Source: Falsarthrobacter nasiphocae (lineage in GTDB: Bacteria > Actinomycetota > Actinomycetes > Actinomycetales > Micrococcaceae). From it: a stretch of DNA of 64,000 nucleotides. The DNA is taken from the NCBI RefSeq assembly GCF_031456275.1, contig NZ_JAVDUI010000001.1, forward strand, positions 186,001 to 250,000, given 5' to 3'. The notes under the pieces are model-generated. The model worked only from the letters and a program-made list of their open reading frames with translations, was not told the DNA's origin and ran no database searches. Made by a program: the position numbers and the translations under genes. Below are positions 1 through 9,139 of the stretch, one piece after another (position 1 is the stretch's first letter; every line of letters starts with the position of its first letter).

Positions 1-77
1 GGCCGCTCCGACTGCTTGCGCGTCAGCTCGGCGAAGAGGGACTCGAAGGTCTTGGCGCCGGCCTGCCCGGCGCTCAC
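1..77 (-). CDS. hisE: Phosphoribosyl-ATP pyrophosphatase, N-terminal fragment
   Basis: Only the first 25 codons lie in the window; the gene runs off the left edge. The visible peptide ([18 protein letters not shown], then TRKQSERP) matches the conserved N-terminus of HisE, where KTF(D/E)SLFAEL is typical. HisE hydrolyses phosphoribosyl-ATP in the second step of histidine synthesis. The GTG start overlaps the ribH stop codon by 4 bp (GTGA, 74-77), so the two are probably translationally coupled. A ribH-hisE order is common in Micrococcales. The call rests on a short peptide plus context. Confidence 0.8.
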   Translation of the reverse strand, partial: MSAGQAGAKTFESLFAELTRKQSER

Positions 78-556
78 GCGGCGAGTCCCCGCAGCGCGAT
101 GGCCGTCTCGAGGGCGGCCGCCATGGCCTCGCGCCCCTTGTCCTCACGGCTGCCCTCGAGACCGGCGCGGTCGAGCGCCTGCTCCTCGTTGTCGACCGTC
201 AGGACGCCGAAGCCCACGGGCTTGCCGGCGTCGAGCGCCACGCGCGTCAGGCCGCTGGTCGCCGCGTCGCACACGTACTCGAAGTGCGGCGTCCCGCCGC
301 GGATGACGACGCCGAGCGCGACGACCGCGTCATGGGAGCGCAGGAGAGCGGCCGCCAGGACGGGAAGCTCGAAGGCGCCGGGTGCGCGGTGGAGGCTCGC
401 GGTCACGCCGGCCTCGTCCGCCGCGCGCTGCGCGCCCTCAATGAGCCCGGTCATGACCTGGTCGTGCCACGTGCCCGCGAGGATGGCGACCTTGAGGCCG
501 GAGGCGGCCTCCGCGAGGTCGGCGAGGCTGGTGGTGGGTGCTCCGTGCGATGCCAT
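74..556 (-). CDS. ribH: 6,7-dimethyl-8-ribityllumazine synthase
   Basis: RibH condenses 5-amino-6-ribitylaminouracil with 3,4-dihydroxy-2-butanone 4-phosphate, the penultimate riboflavin step. The protein shows the family pattern: the [10 protein letters not shown] strand, the substrate-loop motif [21 protein letters not shown] and the [13 protein letters not shown] segment. I chose the ATG at 554-556 because AGAGGAG sits just upstream; a GTG five codons earlier (571) is the longer alternative, but it would place that ribosome-binding site inside the gene. It is the last rib gene of a minus-strand run, 63 bp after ribBA and overlapping hisE by 4 bp. Confidence 0.93.
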   Translation of the reverse strand: MASHGAPTTSLADLAEAASGLKVAILAGTWHDQVMTGLIEGAQRAADEAGVTASLHRAPGAFELPVLAAALLRSHDAVVALGVVIRGGTPHFEYVCDAATSGLTRVALDAGKPVGFGVLTVDNEEQALDRAGLEGSREDKGREAMAAALETAIALRGLAA

Positions 557-581
557 GAGGCTCCTCTTCACAGTGGTCGGG

Positions 582-600
582 CCACGCGCTGCTCGCGTGG
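582..600 (-). other. Small hairpin in the ribBA-ribH gap
   Basis: CCACGCG (582-588) and CGCGTGG (594-600) form a perfect 7-bp stem with a 5-nt loop in the only sizeable gap inside the rib run. There is no U tract, so a terminator is unlikely. It could be an RNA processing or stability element; this is inference. Confidence 0.3.
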
Positions 601-619
601 TGTGGGCGCGGGGCCCGGT

Positions 620-1915
620 CTAGCGTCCGGTGTCGCCGAGCGCGTGGTTCATGCGCTCGGCCTTTGTGCGCAGGTAGCGCTCGTTCTCCGGCCGCGGCTC
701 CACGATGTCTGCTCGGGTTCCAGCCACGACGATGCCGTGGCGGGAGAGCGCCGCAGTCTTCTCGGGGTTGTTCGTCATGAGGACCACCTCGGTCAGCCCC
801 AGCCCGTGCAGGACTGCCGCGGCGTGCGCGTAGTCCCGAGCGTCCGGGGGGAAGCCGAGGCTGAGGTTGGCGTCCACCGTGTCCTGGCCCTCGTCCTGGA
901 GGGCGTAGGCACGGATCTTCTCGAAGAGGCCGATGCCCCGGCCCTCGTGGCCGCGCACGTAGACCACCGTGCCACCCTCCTCGCGGATGGCTGAGAGGGC
1001 GGCGTCCAGCTGCTCGCCGCAGTCGCACCGGTGGGAGCCGAAGACGTCGCCCGTCAGGCACTCGGAGTGGACGCGCACGAGCGGCGGGGTCGTGGCCGGG
1101 CCCGCGGCGGGCGGGCGGGGCGCGGTGAGGCTCAAGTGCTCCACCCCGTCCTCTTGGCGCCAGGCCGTGGCCTCGAACTCGCCGTGGGCCGTGGGAAGGC
1201 GGACCGGCTCGGTCCGCGCGAGCCGCGGCAGGGGGGACGGGGTGTCCCGGAGCTCGACCGTGAGGCGCTGTTCGTTCTCGTGCCGCTCGCGGTACTGGAC
1301 GAGGTCCTCGATGGACACGAGCGGCATGCCGTGCTCGTCCGCGAACGCCCGGAGGGCGGGGAGGCGCATCATCGTGCCGTCGTCGTGGTTGAGCTCTGCG
1401 ATGACGGCGACGGGCTCGCGGCCGGCCAGGGCGGCGAGGTCGATCGACGCCTCCGTGTGGCCCCGGCGCGCGAGAACCCCGCCCGAGACCCCGCGCAGCG
1501 GGAACATGTGCCCCGGGCGGGCGAGGTCTGTGGGGCGGGCCTCCGGGCGGGCCAGGACGCGGGCGGTGAGGGCGCGGTCCTCGCCGCTGATGCCCGTGGT
1601 CACGCCGTCGACGGCGTCGCACGAGACGGTGTAGGCGGTGCCCTTGCGGTCCTCGTTGTGGACCACCATGGGCGGGAGGCTGAGCGCATCGGCGTGCTCC
1701 GCGGACATCGGCACGCAGAGCACGCCGGAGGTGTAGCGGATCATGAAGCCCATGATCTCGGGCGTGACGGCGTCGGCGGCGACGATGATGTCGCCTTCGT
1801 TCTCGCGGTCCTCATCGTCGACGACGACGACCATGCGCCCGGCCCGCATCGCCTCGATCGCGTCCTCGACCGGGTCGAGGGCGATCGCCCGCTCTTCGCT
1901 GCGTGCTTGGGTCAC
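620..1915 (-). CDS. ribBA: Bifunctional DHBP synthase / GTP cyclohydrolase II
   Basis: A fusion of about 431 residues that starts both branches of riboflavin synthesis. The N-terminal half (about 1-215) is 3,4-dihydroxy-2-butanone 4-phosphate synthase, with DRENEGD at residues 36-42 and HTEASIDLA. The C-terminal half is GTP cyclohydrolase II, with zinc ligands C286, C297 and C299 at the same spacing as E. coli RibA, then RGHEGRGIGL and MTNNPEKT. The GTG start at 1913-1915 lies one base after the ribE stop; longer in-frame starts would run back inside ribE and give an arginine-rich, non-homologous leader. It sits between ribE and ribH. Confidence 0.95.
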   Translation of the reverse strand: MTQARSEERAIALDPVEDAIEAMRAGRMVVVVDDEDRENEGDIIVAADAVTPEIMGFMIRYTSGVLCVPMSAEHADALSLPPMVVHNEDRKGTAYTVSCDAVDGVTTGISGEDRALTARVLARPEARPTDLARPGHMFPLRGVSGGVLARRGHTEASIDLAALAGREPVAVIAELNHDDGTMMRLPALRAFADEHGMPLVSIEDLVQYRERHENEQRLTVELRDTPSPLPRLARTEPVRLPTAHGEFEATAWRQEDGVEHLSLTAPRPPAAGPATTPPLVRVHSECLTGDVFGSHRCDCGEQLDAALSAIREEGGTVVYVRGHEGRGIGLFEKIRAYALQDEGQDTVDANLSLGFPPDARDYAHAAAVLHGLGLTEVVLMTNNPEKTAALSRHGIVVAGTRADIVEPRPENERYLRTKAERMNHALGDTGR

Positions 1916-1916
1916 T

Positions 1917-2597
1917 TCAGTCCTGTTCCTTCGAAGTCTGCGCCGGGGACTCCTCGCCCGTGGGGCGCGGCGAGGCAGCCTCCGGGGCCACGAAGGCCAG
2001 CAGACGCTCGGCGTGCTTCGCGAAAACGTCCACTTCCAGGTTAACGCCATCGCCGGGCTTGAGCGATCCGAGACCGGTCTCCTCGAGGGTCGCGGGGATG
2101 AGCCCGACCTCGAGCCAGGCCGCCTCAGCCGAGGGCTCGGAGACCCCCGTCACGGTCAGGGACACACCGTCGATGGCGATGGACCCCTTGAGCGCCACGA
2201 ACCGCGCGAGCCGGTTCGGCATCCCCACCCGCAGGAGGTCCCAGCGGCCCTGCGGCGAGCGGGAGATGAGCGTCCCCACGCCGTCCACGTGCCCCTGGAC
2301 GATGTGCCCGTCGAGGTGCCCGTCTGGCCGGACGCAGCGCTCAAGGTTGACGAGGCTGCCGGGCGTCAACGCGCCCGTCGTCGTCAGGCGGAGGGTCTCG
2401 CCGATGGCGACGGCGGAGAAGCGCCCGTCCTCGACGCTCGTCGCGGTGAGGCAGACGCCGTTGACGGCGATCGAGCCGCCGAGCGGCAGCCCTTCCACGC
2501 TCCGGGGCGCCTCGACGACAAGGGTGGCCGTGTCCTCGGCCTCGTTGGGCACGATCTCGACGACGCGCCCCCGCTCGGTGACGATCCCTGTGAACAT
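1917..2597 (-). CDS. ribE: Riboflavin synthase alpha chain
   Basis: RibE dismutates two ribityllumazine molecules to riboflavin. The 226-residue protein begins with the invariant MFTGIV and has two tandem lumazine-binding repeats, each with a V-N-G-V-C-L-T or I-D-G-V-S-L-T type motif (SIAVNGVCLTATS and SIAIDGVSLTVTG) and an HxxxGHVDG-type segment (GHIVQGHVDGVG). A strong AGAAGGAG lies 6 nt before the ATG at 2595-2597. It follows ribD by 12 bp and abuts ribBA. The last 35 or so residues are a variable Pro/Glu-rich tail. Confidence 0.95.
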   Translation of the reverse strand: MFTGIVTERGRVVEIVPNEAEDTATLVVEAPRSVEGLPLGGSIAVNGVCLTATSVEDGRFSAVAIGETLRLTTTGALTPGSLVNLERCVRPDGHLDGHIVQGHVDGVGTLISRSPQGRWDLLRVGMPNRLARFVALKGSIAIDGVSLTVTGVSEPSAEAAWLEVGLIPATLEETGLGSLKPGDGVNLEVDVFAKHAERLLAFVAPEAASPRPTGEESPAQTSKEQD

Positions 2598-2609
2598 CCT
2601 TGGCTCCTT

Positions 2610-3773
2610 CTAGTGGTTCTTCTCCGCGCCGTACAACGCGGCCCGGCCCAATTCATTCCCGGCTGCGCCTGTGGTGACCGCCTCGCCTGACACGGCCATG
2701 CGCCGGATCAAGAGGTCGGGTCCCAGCAGCTCCGTTCCCTCGACCCGGAAGCGCGCCGCATCCCCGAGCGCCCGCGGCGCGAGGCCCGATGCGGCTGGCA
2801 GTCCGCCGGGCAGCAGCAGGGGTGCCTGGTAGTGCCAGAGCTCGTCGACGAGCCCCGCCTCGAGGAACGCCCCCACAAGCCGTGGCCCGCCCTCGATCAT
2901 GACGTGGCCCGCCCCGAGCCGGGCGAGCTCCCTCAGGACGGCCTCGGGCTCACGCGAGCGGACATGGACGAAGCGGCCGTCGGTCCCCCGCACCGCCGCG
3001 TCCGCAGGGACCTCGCCCAGGCCGACGACGACGCGCAGCGGCTGCCTCTCCGCGTCCTCCCCCCTCGGCGTGCGGGCGGTGAGCCGGGGGTTGTCAGCGG
3101 CGAGAGTGCCCGTCCCGACCAGGATCGCGTCCACCCGGCGGCGCAGCCCCTGGGCGTGGGCCCGCGCCTGCTCCGAGGTGATCCACTGGCTGCGGCCCTC
3201 GGCGTCGGCCACGCAGAAGTCAAGGCTCGTGGCCACCTTCGCCGTGACGAAGGGGCGCCCCTCCGCCATGCGCTGCGCCCAGCGCTCGTTGAGGGCCTCG
3301 GAGTCCTCGCGCAGGAGCCCCGCCTGGACCGTGAGGCCCGCCTCAGCGAGGCGGTCCGCTCCCCCTCGCGCCTCAGCCGTGGCGTCGGGCGCGGCGAAGA
3401 CGACGCGCCGCAGGCCGGCCTCGAGAATGGCCTCCGTGCACGGAGGGGTGCGGCCAGTGTGCGAGCAGGGCTCAAGCGTGATGACGATCGTCCCGCCGCG
3501 GACGTCGTGCCCCCGGCTCCGCGCGTCCTCCAGAGCGGCCGGCTCCGCGTGCGGCGTTCCCGCGCCCCGGTGCCAACCCTCCCCCAGGACGGCACCGTCG
3601 TCTGAGAGCACGACGGCGCCCACCCGGGGGTTGGCCCCCGCCGGCGTCCGCTGCGCCAGCTCCAGGGCGCGGCGCATGACGGGCTCCAGCGCGGCGGCGT
3701 CGGGAGAGGCCCCGTTCTGGGCGGGGCCGGACGAGCCGTGCTCGCCGCGCGCAGCCGTCGTCGTCGGAGTCAC
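2610..3773 (-). CDS. ribD: Riboflavin deaminase/reductase
   Basis: RibD deaminates and then reduces the pyrimidine (or pyrimidinone) intermediate of riboflavin synthesis. The N-terminal cytidine-deaminase-like domain has zinc motif HAE at residues 75-77 and [11 protein letters not shown] with C103 and C112. The C-terminal reductase domain begins near residue 180 ([14 protein letters not shown]) and has [14 protein letters not shown] and [13 protein letters not shown]. At 387 residues it is of usual size. The first 25 residues are a variable leader. The GTG start overlaps the rpe stop by 4 bp (3770-3773), which leaves no room for an FMN riboswitch directly upstream. Confidence 0.94.
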   Translation of the reverse strand: MTPTTTAARGEHGSSGPAQNGASPDAAALEPVMRRALELAQRTPAGANPRVGAVVLSDDGAVLGEGWHRGAGTPHAEPAALEDARSRGHDVRGGTIVITLEPCSHTGRTPPCTEAILEAGLRRVVFAAPDATAEARGGADRLAEAGLTVQAGLLREDSEALNERWAQRMAEGRPFVTAKVATSLDFCVADAEGRSQWITSEQARAHAQGLRRRVDAILVGTGTLAADNPRLTARTPRGEDAERQPLRVVVGLGEVPADAAVRGTDGRFVHVRSREPEAVLRELARLGAGHVMIEGGPRLVGAFLEAGLVDELWHYQAPLLLPGGLPAASGLAPRALGDAARFRVEGTELLGPDLLIRRMAVSGEAVTTGAAGNELGRAALYGAEKNH

Positions 3774-4444
3774 GCGCGGTCCGCGCAGCCCGCAGCGCGA
3801 GCGGCGAGGCCACGGATCTTCTCAACCGCCGCGGACGGATCCTTGGCGCCGAACACGGCGCTCCCGGCCACGAAGCACGAGGCGCCGGCCTCCGCGATCC
3901 GCTCGACCGTCTCGGGAGAGACCCCGCCGTCCACCTGCACAACGATCCCCCGGGAGCCGATGGCCTCGACCGCCGCGCGGATCTTGGGCAGGGAGGACTC
4001 GAGGAACGGCTGGCCGCCGAACCCCGGCTCCACGCTCATGATGAGGAGCATGTCGAGCTCGTCGAGGACCGGCAGGGCGACGTCGAGGGGCGTCGTCGGC
4101 TTGAGGGCCATGGCCGCCTTGGCCCCGGCCGCGCGGATCTCGCGAGCAAGACGAATCGGGGCGCCGGCCGCCTCGGCGTGGAACGTCACCGACGCGGCGC
4201 CGGCCTCCGCGTACTGCGGGGCCCAGCGGTCCGGGTCCTCGATCATGAGGTGGACGTCCAGCGGGAGGGAACTGACCTCGGCAAGGCGCGAGACCACGGG
4301 CAGGCCCAGGGTGAGGTTGGGCACGAAGTGCTGGTCCATGACGTCGACGTGCACCGCGTCGGCGGTGCCGATGGACTCGAGGGCCTGGCCCAGAGCCGCA
4401 AAGTCCGCGGAGAGGATGCTCGGGTGAATGGTCACGTGGCTCAT
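3770..4444 (-). CDS. rpe: Ribulose-phosphate 3-epimerase
   Basis: Rpe interconverts ribulose 5-phosphate and xylulose 5-phosphate and so affects supply of ribulose 5-phosphate, the RibB substrate. Seen here: [10 protein letters not shown] at the N-terminus, the metal-site strand [32 protein letters not shown] and VQVDGGV. I chose the ATG at 4442-4444, which forms an ATGA overlap with the rsmB stop; the longer frame (to 4507) would add 21 unrelated residues inside rsmB. The 224-residue length is normal. Confidence 0.95.
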   Translation of the reverse strand: MSHVTIHPSILSADFAALGQALESIGTADAVHVDVMDQHFVPNLTLGLPVVSRLAEVSSLPLDVHLMIEDPDRWAPQYAEAGAASVTFHAEAAGAPIRLAREIRAAGAKAAMALKPTTPLDVALPVLDELDMLLIMSVEPGFGGQPFLESSLPKIRAAVEAIGSRGIVVQVDGGVSPETVERIAEAGASCFVAGSAVFGAKDPSAAVEKIRGLAARAAGCADRA

Positions 4445-5952
4445 GAGGCCGGATCCTTCCTGATGAGAGACAAGAACATGGCGTCCGTGCCGTGGACGTG
4501 CGGCCACAGCTGCGCGTCCTGCCGGTCCGCTGTCCCCTCGAAGAGCGGGGTGAGCGCGACAGCGTCCAGGGCGCCGCGGGCCGAGAGGCGGGTCAACCGG
4601 GTGCCGGGCTCGGACCAGCGCGCCAGCACGTCGTCGACCACCGCGACCGTCTCCGCCGGGTGCGGCGAGCAGGTCACGTAGCCGACGACGCCGCCAGGGC
4701 GGACCGCCTTGAGCGCCGACTCGAGGATCTCCCGCTGGAGGGGGCCGAGGCCCGCGATGTCCTCCGGGCTGCGGCGCCAGCGGGACTCCGGGCGGCGGCG
4801 CAGCGCACCGAGGCCCGAGCAGGGCACGTCGACGAGGACGCGGTCATACTCATTCGGCAGAATCTCGCCGATCTCGCGGGCGTCGCCGACGCGGATGCGC
4901 CACACGCCCGCATCCAGCGGGGCGAAGGCCCGCTCGACGAGGTCGGCACGGTGCTCCTGAGGCTCGTTCGCGTCGAGAGCGAACCCGCGCTCCTGTGCCA
5001 GGGCGCCGAGGAGCGCGGCCTTGCCGCCGGGGCCCGCGCACGCGTCGAGCCACGCCTCGGGCCGGCCGTCCCGCTCGGCGCCCGTCTCCACGGGAACCTG
5101 CGCGAACGCGCGGGCGACGAGCTGCGAGCCCACGTCCTGGACGCGGACGGTCCCCTCCCGAACAGAGGCGAGGCGGCCGAGGTCGCCGTGGTTGGTCGTC
5201 GCGCTGTCCGCCACGAGCTCGCCCGGCGCGGCTCCCTCCGCGAGGGCCTCATCCAGGGAGCCCAGGCCGGGCAGTGCCACGAGGTTGACGGCTGGCGCCG
5301 CGTTGTCCGCAGCGAGGAGCTCCGGCAGCTGCGCCTCGTCCGAGCCGTGGATGACGAGAGACTGCCGCAGCGCGCGGACGATCCACTCGGGGTGCGCGAA
5401 CTCGATGCCGAGCGCCTGGGCCTCCGAACGGGCCTTGGCGAGGAGGAGGGTCGTCCAGCCCTCGGCCTCGGTCTCGCTGACCCGGCGCAGGACGGCGTTG
5501 ACGAACCCGGACGGGCCCGCCCCGATCCGCTCGCGGACGAGGGCCACAGTCTCGGAAAGCGCGGCGTGGTGCGGCACCCGCATGTTGAGCAGCTGGTGCG
5601 TGCCCAGGCGGAGCGCATTGACGATGGCCGAGTCCACCTCGGCGAGCGGGCGGTCGATGCACTCGGCGAGGACGAGGTCGTAGGTCCCGGCCCAGCGCAG
5701 CGAGCCGTAGGCGAGCTCCGTGGCGAGGCCCGCGGAGCGCTTGTCCAGGCGGTGGGCCCGGATTCGGGAGGGCAGGACGAGGTTCGCGTACGCGTCGTCG
5801 TTCGAGACAGCCTCGAGGACTTCGAAGGCGACAAGGCGGGCGGGATCGGCCGTGCGGCGTCGCGCGGAGGGAGCGCTCGTCGAATAGTGGCGCTCGCCGC
5901 CGCGGTTGCGCGTGCGGCCCTTGTCGTTGCGCCGCGGGGTGTTCTCGTTCAC
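4441..5952 (-). CDS. rsmB: 16S rRNA (cytosine-967 C5)-methyltransferase
   Basis: A SAM-dependent RNA methyltransferase of the RsmB/Sun/Fmu family, 503 residues. After a basic leader there is a NusB-like RNA-binding domain (about 35-190, with [11 protein letters not shown] and [11 protein letters not shown]), then a Rossmann methyltransferase with [30 protein letters not shown] and [11 protein letters not shown]. The two conserved cysteines (in DVPC and VTCS) are the general and nucleophilic cysteines of this family. The GTG start overlaps the fmt stop by 4 bp (5949-5952). The def-fmt-rsmB order is a widely conserved bacterial cluster. Confidence 0.94.
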   Translation of the reverse strand: MNENTPRRNDKGRTRNRGGERHYSTSAPSARRRTADPARLVAFEVLEAVSNDDAYANLVLPSRIRAHRLDKRSAGLATELAYGSLRWAGTYDLVLAECIDRPLAEVDSAIVNALRLGTHQLLNMRVPHHAALSETVALVRERIGAGPSGFVNAVLRRVSETEAEGWTTLLLAKARSEAQALGIEFAHPEWIVRALRQSLVIHGSDEAQLPELLAADNAAPAVNLVALPGLGSLDEALAEGAAPGELVADSATTNHGDLGRLASVREGTVRVQDVGSQLVARAFAQVPVETGAERDGRPEAWLDACAGPGGKAALLGALAQERGFALDANEPQEHRADLVERAFAPLDAGVWRIRVGDAREIGEILPNEYDRVLVDVPCSGLGALRRRPESRWRRSPEDIAGLGPLQREILESALKAVRPGGVVGYVTCSPHPAETVAVVDDVLARWSEPGTRLTRLSARGALDAVALTPLFEGTADRQDAQLWPHVHGTDAMFLSLIRKDPAS

Positions 5953-6974
5953 GCGTCAAACCTCGGTTCGGAGTGGTCGGTGGGCGTCTCGGGGGCGGCT
6001 TCGGCGCGTCCTGAGCTCTTCTGAGAGCCGAGGCCGCGGAGCCAGTCGGCAGCGCGCATGCGCTTCTTGCCGAACGGCTGCACCTCGGTGAGCACGAGCC
6101 AGCCGTCGGAGAACGCCACGGCGATGCCGTCAGGGTGCGGGCGGATGGAACCTGGCTCCGCAAGGGGCTCGGCCTCCGCGTTCGGGACGAGGCCGCCGAC
6201 GCCGTGGACCTTGAATCGCTCCCCCTTGAACGTGAGCCACGGGCCGGGGGCCGGCATGGTTCCTCGAGCGGTGCGGTCCGCGACGGCCGCCGCGCCGGCC
6301 ACGTCGAGGCGGGCATGAGCGGGCTCGAGCTTGGAGGCGTACTCGAACACGCCCGGCGGTTGCGGCTCCCCGCGGCGAGCGAGCTGGGGGTCACGCGCGA
6401 GCCGGCCCAGGAACGCGGCGGCCTCGGCCGCACCGTCGCAGGTGAGGTCCTCCAGGAGGCTGCCCGCCGTCTCCGTGCCGTCGAGCGGGCGGCGGATGAC
6501 AGCGTGGACGGGGCCCGTGTCAAGGCCCTCGTCGATCCTGAAGATCGTGGCCCCCGCCTCCTGGCGGCCGCCCATGATGGCGCGCTGGACCGGCGCGGCT
6601 CCGCGCAGGTCCGGCAGGATCGAATAGTGGAGGTTGTACCAGCCGAGCGGCAAGGCCTCGAGGGCCTCGGCCCGCAGAAGCGCCCCGTAGGCGACGACGA
6701 GCGCAGCATCCGCCCCCAGGCCGGCGATGTCGGCCAGCGTCTCCGCGCTCACGCGGCCGGCCTTGATGACGGGCAGCCCCAGGTCCTCTGCGGCCTGCGC
6801 CACGGGCGAGGGGGTGAGGACGCGCTTGCGGCCCACCGGCGCGTCCTCGCGGGTCAGGACGCCGACGATCTCGACCTCCCCCTCCGCGACGCGCTCCGCG
6901 ACGAGACGCAGGGCCGCCGCCGCATTGGCGGGCGTCCCGGCGAAGAGAACCTTGAGTGGAGGTCGGGGCGTCAT
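5949..6974 (-). CDS. fmt: Methionyl-tRNA formyltransferase
   Basis: Fmt transfers a formyl group from 10-formyl-THF to initiator Met-tRNA. The 341-residue protein has the N-terminal Rossmann formyltransferase domain starting LKVLFAGTPANAA, the catalytic Asn-His pair in YNLHYSILPDLRGAAPVQ (N114 and H116) and the catalytic Asp in IDEGLDTGPV (D152), then an OB-like C-terminal domain for tRNA. Tyr117 stands where Pro is common (HPSLLP), a conservative departure. The ATG start overlaps the def stop by 4 bp. Confidence 0.94.
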   Translation of the reverse strand: MTPRPPLKVLFAGTPANAAAALRLVAERVAEGEVEIVGVLTREDAPVGRKRVLTPSPVAQAAEDLGLPVIKAGRVSAETLADIAGLGADAALVVAYGALLRAEALEALPLGWYNLHYSILPDLRGAAPVQRAIMGGRQEAGATIFRIDEGLDTGPVHAVIRRPLDGTETAGSLLEDLTCDGAAEAAAFLGRLARDPQLARRGEPQPPGVFEYASKLEPAHARLDVAGAAAVADRTARGTMPAPGPWLTFKGERFKVHGVGGLVPNAEAEPLAEPGSIRPHPDGIAVAFSDGWLVLTEVQPFGKKRMRAADWLRGLGSQKSSGRAEAAPETPTDHSEPRFDA

Positions 6975-7615
6975 GGGCGTCCCCCTCGCGGTGCCCCGCC
7001 GCCGACCGCGCTGCGCGCCGGTGCGCCGAAGCTCGTGGCCGTCGCGCCGAACGCGCTCGAGACGGACGAGGCCCGCGACTGCGCCACTCGCGCGCCAGAG
7101 ACGCCGTAGTCCGCCGCCCGCACGCGCCGCATCGCCTCGCGGCGCGCGTCGCCGGTCAGGCGGTCGATGAACAGGCGGCCGTCCAGGTGGTCCGTCTCGT
7201 GCTCCATGATGGCCGCGAGCAGCCCCTCGGCCTCGAGTGTCGCCTCGGTCCCGTCCATGGCCGTGTAGGAGACGACGACGCGGCCGCTGCGCCCCACCAC
7301 GCCCGCGATCTCAGGCACGGACAGGCATCCCTCGGTGACTGATTCGGGCGCGCCTGCGTCGTCGGACTCCGCCGGGACGCGCTCCACGATGACCGGATTG
7401 ACGCACACGCCCCGCGAGCCGCGGCGGTCATCGAAGGTGAAGATTCTCACGCTCGCCCCGATCTGGGGCGCAGCGAGGCCGACGCCGCTGACGGCGTCCA
7501 TCGTCTCGAACATGTCGGCGACGAGGCCCGCGTAGCGCGCCGGATCACCCGACACGGACGCGGCGGTCTCACGCAGGACCGGGTCCCCGATGAGGCGGAC
7601 CGGCAGAATTGACAC
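6971..7615 (-). CDS. def: Peptide deformylase
   Basis: Def removes the N-formyl group from nascent proteins, the complement of fmt. All three motifs are present: GVGLAAPQIG, EGCLSVPE (metal ligand C97) and HETDH (H139, E140, H143). The core ends near residue 175; the remaining 40 residues are a Ser/Ala/Gly-rich tail not expected in a minimal deformylase. The GTG start at 7613-7615 follows GGAAAGG. It is the first gene of the nine-gene minus-strand run, and the promoter probably lies in or above the 64-bp gap at 7616-7679. Confidence 0.94.
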   Translation of the reverse strand: MSILPVRLIGDPVLRETAASVSGDPARYAGLVADMFETMDAVSGVGLAAPQIGASVRIFTFDDRRGSRGVCVNPVIVERVPAESDDAGAPESVTEGCLSVPEIAGVVGRSGRVVVSYTAMDGTEATLEAEGLLAAIMEHETDHLDGRLFIDRLTGDARREAMRRVRAADYGVSGARVAQSRASSVSSAFGATATSFGAPARSAVGGGAPRGGRP

Positions 7616-7679
7616 GATGGCGGCCTTTCCGTGGCAGGGGTCTGCGGCCCGCGGCGGCCGCTATGAGGGAACCTCCAGT

Positions 7680-8522
7680 CTACGGGGCCGGAGGCGGGAG
7701 CTCGGTGAGCGGGGCCCCGAGTTCAGCCACCAGACGCGAGGTCTCCCACGCGCGCCGCAGCGCGCAGAACTGGTGCCAGTGGGCGGGGAGGTGCGCCGGG
7801 TTAGCCCGGTGAGCCCGGACCTCGGTCTCCCCCACAGCGACGCCCATGAGGATCTCCGCGGCCCCGTGCCTCCACGGCTCCCACTCGCCTGCATCGGGGT
7901 CGACGATGCTCTCCTCGGCCTTCAGCCCCGCGACGAGCTGGAGGACGACCTTCGGGTCGAGGTCCTTGACCCGGCCGCGCCGGTCCGTGCCCTTCGTCTT
8001 GTAGTCAATGAGGCAGACGCGGCCGGAGATCTCCGCGACGAGGTCGAGGGTCCCCGCATAGCCGACCGTCTCGTTCCACACCGTGACCTCGGCCGCGAGA
8101 GGAACGGGGCGGAAACGGTCCCACCACTCGTCGAAGCGGTCCGCGTAACCGGTCTCGCCATGCTGGGCCAGGCGGTCGCGGGCCTCGTCCCTCGTATGAT
8201 CCCGGCCGAGGGCGTGGAGGGCGACCTGCTCGCAGTAGTCGTGGACCCTGTCCCCGCGCTCGGCGGCCGCGTCACGGTACCGCTCGGCAGCCGAGGCCGC
8301 CTCCTTGATGAGGGCGCGAAGTGCGGCAGGGCGGGCCAGGGCCTTGTCGAGGTCCGGGTGGTTGGCGATCTCCGTGGCCGCCATGTGGCCGTGCCACCCG
8401 CCCAGGTCCATCGGCTGCTGGGCAATCACCGTCGTGATGGACGGAACCGTGGGCTCCGTGCCTACCGAGCGGGCATACATCCGGCCATAGGGTGTGGCCG
8501 TGGCGAGGCGAGGGGAGGTCAT
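7680..8522 (-). CDS. RecB-like PD-(D/E)XK nuclease family protein
   Basis: A 280-residue protein with a RecB/Cas4-type nuclease core in its second half: GYAGTLDLVAEI followed by VCLIDYKTKG supplies the D...(D)xK catalytic pattern, and LQLVAGLKAEE resembles the following QxxxY-type helix region. The N-terminal half is helical and rich in Ala/Glu/Arg. I start at the ATG at 8520-8522; the open frame continues to 8993, but that extension crosses two tRNA genes on the opposite strand and cannot be coding. Similar single-domain proteins occur widely in Actinobacteria. The substrate is unknown and there are no recBCD-, addAB- or cas-like partners nearby. Confidence 0.8.
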   Translation of the reverse strand: MTSPRLATATPYGRMYARSVGTEPTVPSITTVIAQQPMDLGGWHGHMAATEIANHPDLDKALARPAALRALIKEAASAAERYRDAAAERGDRVHDYCEQVALHALGRDHTRDEARDRLAQHGETGYADRFDEWWDRFRPVPLAAEVTVWNETVGYAGTLDLVAEISGRVCLIDYKTKGTDRRGRVKDLDPKVVLQLVAGLKAEESIVDPDAGEWEPWRHGAAEILMGVAVGETEVRAHRANPAHLPAHWHQFCALRRAWETSRLVAELGAPLTELPPPAP

Positions 8523-8747
8523 AGGTTCCACCTTGACACACGGCCGTTCCAGCCCGAGGCAGCACGCGCCGTGACGTGCATCAAGGCGGCCGAGCCGCCC
8601 CCGCACCGCTCTGACAGGCGGCGAGGGAGAGAACCCAGACCCCCGGCGCCCGGACACGCCGGATTTGGCGATGAGGCCCGGCAGCGTATAGAGTTCTTTC
8701 TCGTTGCACGGCGCACTTCGGCCCACGGGCCGATCGCCGGAAGACAC

Positions 8748-8821
8748 GCGGATGTAGCTCAGCTGGCTAGAGCACCACCTTGCCAAGGTGGATGTCGCGG
8801 GTTCGAATCCCGTCATCCGCT
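8748..8821 (+). tRNA. tRNA-Gly (anticodon GCC), copy 1
   Basis: The acceptor stem GCGGATG (8748-8754) pairs with CATCCGC (8814-8820). The anticodon stem CCACC/GGTGG encloses TTGCCAA with GCC at 8782-8784, and the T arm carries GGTTCGAATCC. No CCA is encoded after the discriminator base. It is identical over 74 nt to the copy at 9140-9213. Confidence 0.96.
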
Positions 8822-8864
8822 CGCTGGACCTCTTTCTGTGGGGCGCCTTCACGGGCCTTACCAG

Positions 8865-8938
8865 GGTGGGGTGGCCGAGAGGCGAGGCAGCGGCCTGCAA
8901 AGCCGTATACGCGGGTTCGAATCCCGTCCCCACCTCCA
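8865..8938 (+). tRNA. tRNA-Cys (anticodon GCA)
   Basis: The acceptor stem GGTGGGG (8865-8871) pairs with CCCCACC (8928-8934). The anticodon loop contains CTGCAAA with GCA at 8897-8899, and the T loop is GGTTCGAATCC. The discriminator at 8935 is followed by an encoded CCA (8936-8938). A short variable region fits tRNA-Cys. Confidence 0.95.
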
Positions 8939-9036
8939 GGTCTGGCAGCCAGTTCGGATTCTTCCTCACGGAGGGAACGGATTGGACAAGCAAGAAAGAT
9001 CATGTTAGACTGATCGGGTTGTAAAAAACCAAATCA

Positions 9037-9108
9037 GCGCGATTGGCGCAGCGGTAGCGCGCTTCCCTGACACGGAAGAGGTCACTGGTTCGATCCCAGT
9101 ATCGCGCA
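9037..9108 (+). tRNA. tRNA-Val (anticodon GAC)
   Basis: The acceptor stem GCGCGAT (9037-9043) pairs with ATCGCGC (9101-9107). The anticodon stem CTTCC/GGAAG encloses CTGACAC with GAC at 9069-9071, and the T arm contains GGTTCGATCC. The discriminator is A (9108). CCA is not encoded. A U-tailed hairpin follows 8 nt later. Confidence 0.95.
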
Positions 9109-9116
9109 CTGAAAAC

Positions 9117-9136
9117 AAGTGCTTCGGCACTTTTTT
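9117..9136 (+). terminator. Intrinsic terminator after tRNA-Val
   Basis: AAGTGC (9117-9122), a TTCG tetraloop and GCACTT (9127-9132), followed by T residues to 9136, is a textbook rho-independent terminator. It separates the Gly-Cys-Val group from the second tRNA-Gly, which starts 4 nt later. Confidence 0.85.
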
Positions 9137-9139
9137 CAT

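Noticed and set aside
2598-2609. FMN riboswitch in the rib run
   Set aside because: Gaps before ribD, ribE and ribBA are -4, 12 and 1 bp, too small for the aptamer.
8523-8993. N-terminal extension of the RecB-like ORF across the tRNA region
   Set aside because: The stretch is antisense to tRNA-Gly and tRNA-Cys; peptides such as MTGFEPATSTLARW are known false translations of antisense tRNA.
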